DNA of 64,000 bases from contig NW_023501063.1 in NCBI RefSeq assembly GCF_014066305.1, forward strand, positions 496,001-560,000. The letters are read 5' to 3'. Source of the stretch: Letharia columbiana. Lineage: Eukaryota; Ascomycota; Lecanoromycetes; Lecanorales; Parmeliaceae. Position 1 is the stretch's first letter; every line of letters begins with the position of its first letter. Positions 62,765 to 64,000 of the stretch are shown here, one piece after another. The notes under the pieces are model-generated. The model saw only the letters and a program-made list of their open reading frames with translations, was not told the origin of the DNA and made no database searches. Position numbers and translations under genes: made by a program.

Positions 62765-64000
62765 CTAAAGCGATAATCTATAATATAAAGAGCTTATTAA
62801 CTATTATTTAGCTCTATTATTATCTAATATATATTTATATTTTATTAATTTAATTACTCGATAAGTTTATCTTTAATTAATTTAAGATTCTACTCGCGGA
62901 TAGTATAGACTTAGAATATATTCTATATCTTTTTACTCTTAATCTATCTTATATTAGCGCTTATCAAATACGCGTAATACTAGAATATACTATATTATAA
63001 AGAACTATCTTCTAAATTATCTTTTATAAAATAGATATTAATATAGAAATATAAGAAGCTATAAGAGCTAGAGTAATTTATATAATAAAAAGATAAGATA
63101 GAGATCGAGGTAAAGAAGAAAAGGGCTTTAGAGAAGGTAGTGCTAGAGGTTAATTAATCTCTTTATACTTATAATATATAGTAGAATAAAGATATATAAA
63201 TAATTATAATTAGTTATTTTTTATAAACTATCAACACTTAGCTATAAATTACTATTCTCTAGTTTACTATTAAACTCGCGCGCGTTAACTCTTAAGAATA
63301 TAAAGTTTAATAGCTATTCTAGTAATCTCAATATAATTAATATAATATAAATATTTTTATTCGTTTCTTTAAAGGAGACTATATTAATTTTAGTAGTTTT
63401 ATCTTTAATAGAGAAAAGCTTATTTATTAATACGTCGTATTAATAGTAGAATCTACTCTCTAAGCTAATATTAAAATTATTTTATTCTAGTTACTCGATC
63501 TAGTCTACTTCTTTTAAATAGTATTAAAAGATTATTACTTTAAGATTAAATCTCTATTTATTCTAACTACCTCGAAATATATAGCTATATTAATTTAATA
63601 TTTATAATATATAGAGAAATTAGCTATTACTAGTTTTTAAAGTAAATTTTACTCTTTATCGATCTAGCTAGCACTTATACTAATTATAATAATTAGAAAA
63701 TAATAATTAGAAAAAGAAATTATAAGTTATTATAGATTTAAAGAAGTCAAAAGCTAAATAATTAAGCGAGAGTTAAAAATTAGATCTCTAATAAATATTA
63801 AAGCTAGAAACTAGAAAAGATTAGTTATAAAATATAAGTGTTAGCGTAATTATAATTTCCGCTAAATCGAGATTATATAGTATCGAATCGTTCTAAATAA
63901 ATTAAAGTAAAATTACTTTATTATTATATAATAGTATAATACTTAATTTATCGAGGGCTAAATCTAATATCTATTAATAGATATAGATTTTCATAATTTA
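62765..64000. other. degenerate RIP'd DNA to window end
   Basis: About 1.2 kb of AT-rich sequence. A short plus-strand Glu/Lys/Arg-rich piece near 63,050-63,140 hints at another charged relic. Nothing else is recognised. Confidence 0.35.

Larger units (their letters stand above)
1..64000. other. RIP-mutated AT-rich block
   Basis: The whole window except a few islands shows nearly no CpA or TpG, very abundant TpA and retained CpG. In bases 1-300 I count 0 CA, 1 TG and 6 CG. This is the dinucleotide pattern left by fungal repeat-induced point mutation acting on both strands. As a consequence, reading frames are riddled with TAA/TAG where Gln and Trp codons would stand, and His, Asp, Gly and Ala positions read as Tyr, Asn, Arg/Ser/Lys and Thr/Val. 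No intact gene is visible. Such blocks occur in ascomycetes as AT-isochores, subtelomeres, accessory chromosomes and regional centromeres; the sequence alone does not say which. Confidence 0.9.

Noticed and set aside
1..64000. Mitochondrial, apicomplexan, ciliate or bacterial origin for the AT-rich sequence
   Set aside because: The specific loss of CpA/TpG with retained CpG, and DUF3723 and ankyrin frames broken by Gln/Trp-to-stop changes, point to RIP in an ascomycete nucleus. No organellar genes are present.

Overview
This window looks like repeat-induced point mutation (RIP) terrain from a filamentous ascomycete (Pezizomycotina). It is extremely AT-rich. CpA and TpG are almost absent while TpA is in great excess, yet CpG survives: the first 300 bases hold no CA, one TG and six CG by hand count. 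That is the RIP signature (CpA to TpA on both strands) and not ordinary CpG-methylation decay. I see no intact protein-coding gene, rRNA, tRNA or CRISPR array. Reading frames are broken by TAA/TAG codons at the places where Gln or Trp codons would have been.

Under the mutations several gene relics can still be read. At the left are a J-domain (DnaJ-like) relic (about 1.0-3.1 kb, +) and a DUF3723-family relic with a long Gln/Glu/Lys coiled-coil tail (about 4.0-6.9 kb, +). An ankyrin-repeat relic lies on the minus strand (about 11.6-13.9 kb). A diverged pair of related segments sits at about 20.5 and 22.1 kb. A second, very readable DUF3723 relic (about 59.4-61.9 kb, +) and a minus-strand coiled-coil relic (about 62.4 kb) are at the right. 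Several other open but unidentified frames are listed with low confidence. DUF3723 and ankyrin/NLR-type genes are recurrent cargo of fungal Starship giant transposons and of other lineage-specific regions, so a RIP-killed Starship or accessory block is a reasonable hypothesis. I did not find a DUF3435 captain.

Two small mobile elements stand out because they are less mutated. (1) At 43,765-45,177 is a compact 1,413-bp LTR element (TRIM-like). It has two 141-bp LTRs that start TG (TA after RIP) and end CA (TA after RIP), and it is flanked by a perfect 5-bp target-site duplication, GAACT. It has no coding capacity. Its interior is almost entirely tandem minisatellite arrays. The two LTRs differ at 20 positions, all C:G/T:A transitions. 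(2) At 58,686-59,274 is a 589-bp MITE-like element with 26-bp terminal inverted repeats and further inverted similarity, lying just upstream of the second DUF3723 relic.

The remainder is degenerate AT-rich sequence. It contains a 10-bp minisatellite (30.57-30.74 kb), a TAAG microsatellite (32.96-33.01 kb), AT palindromes and a few short islands where CA/TG dinucleotides survive. Nothing in the window gives a species name.
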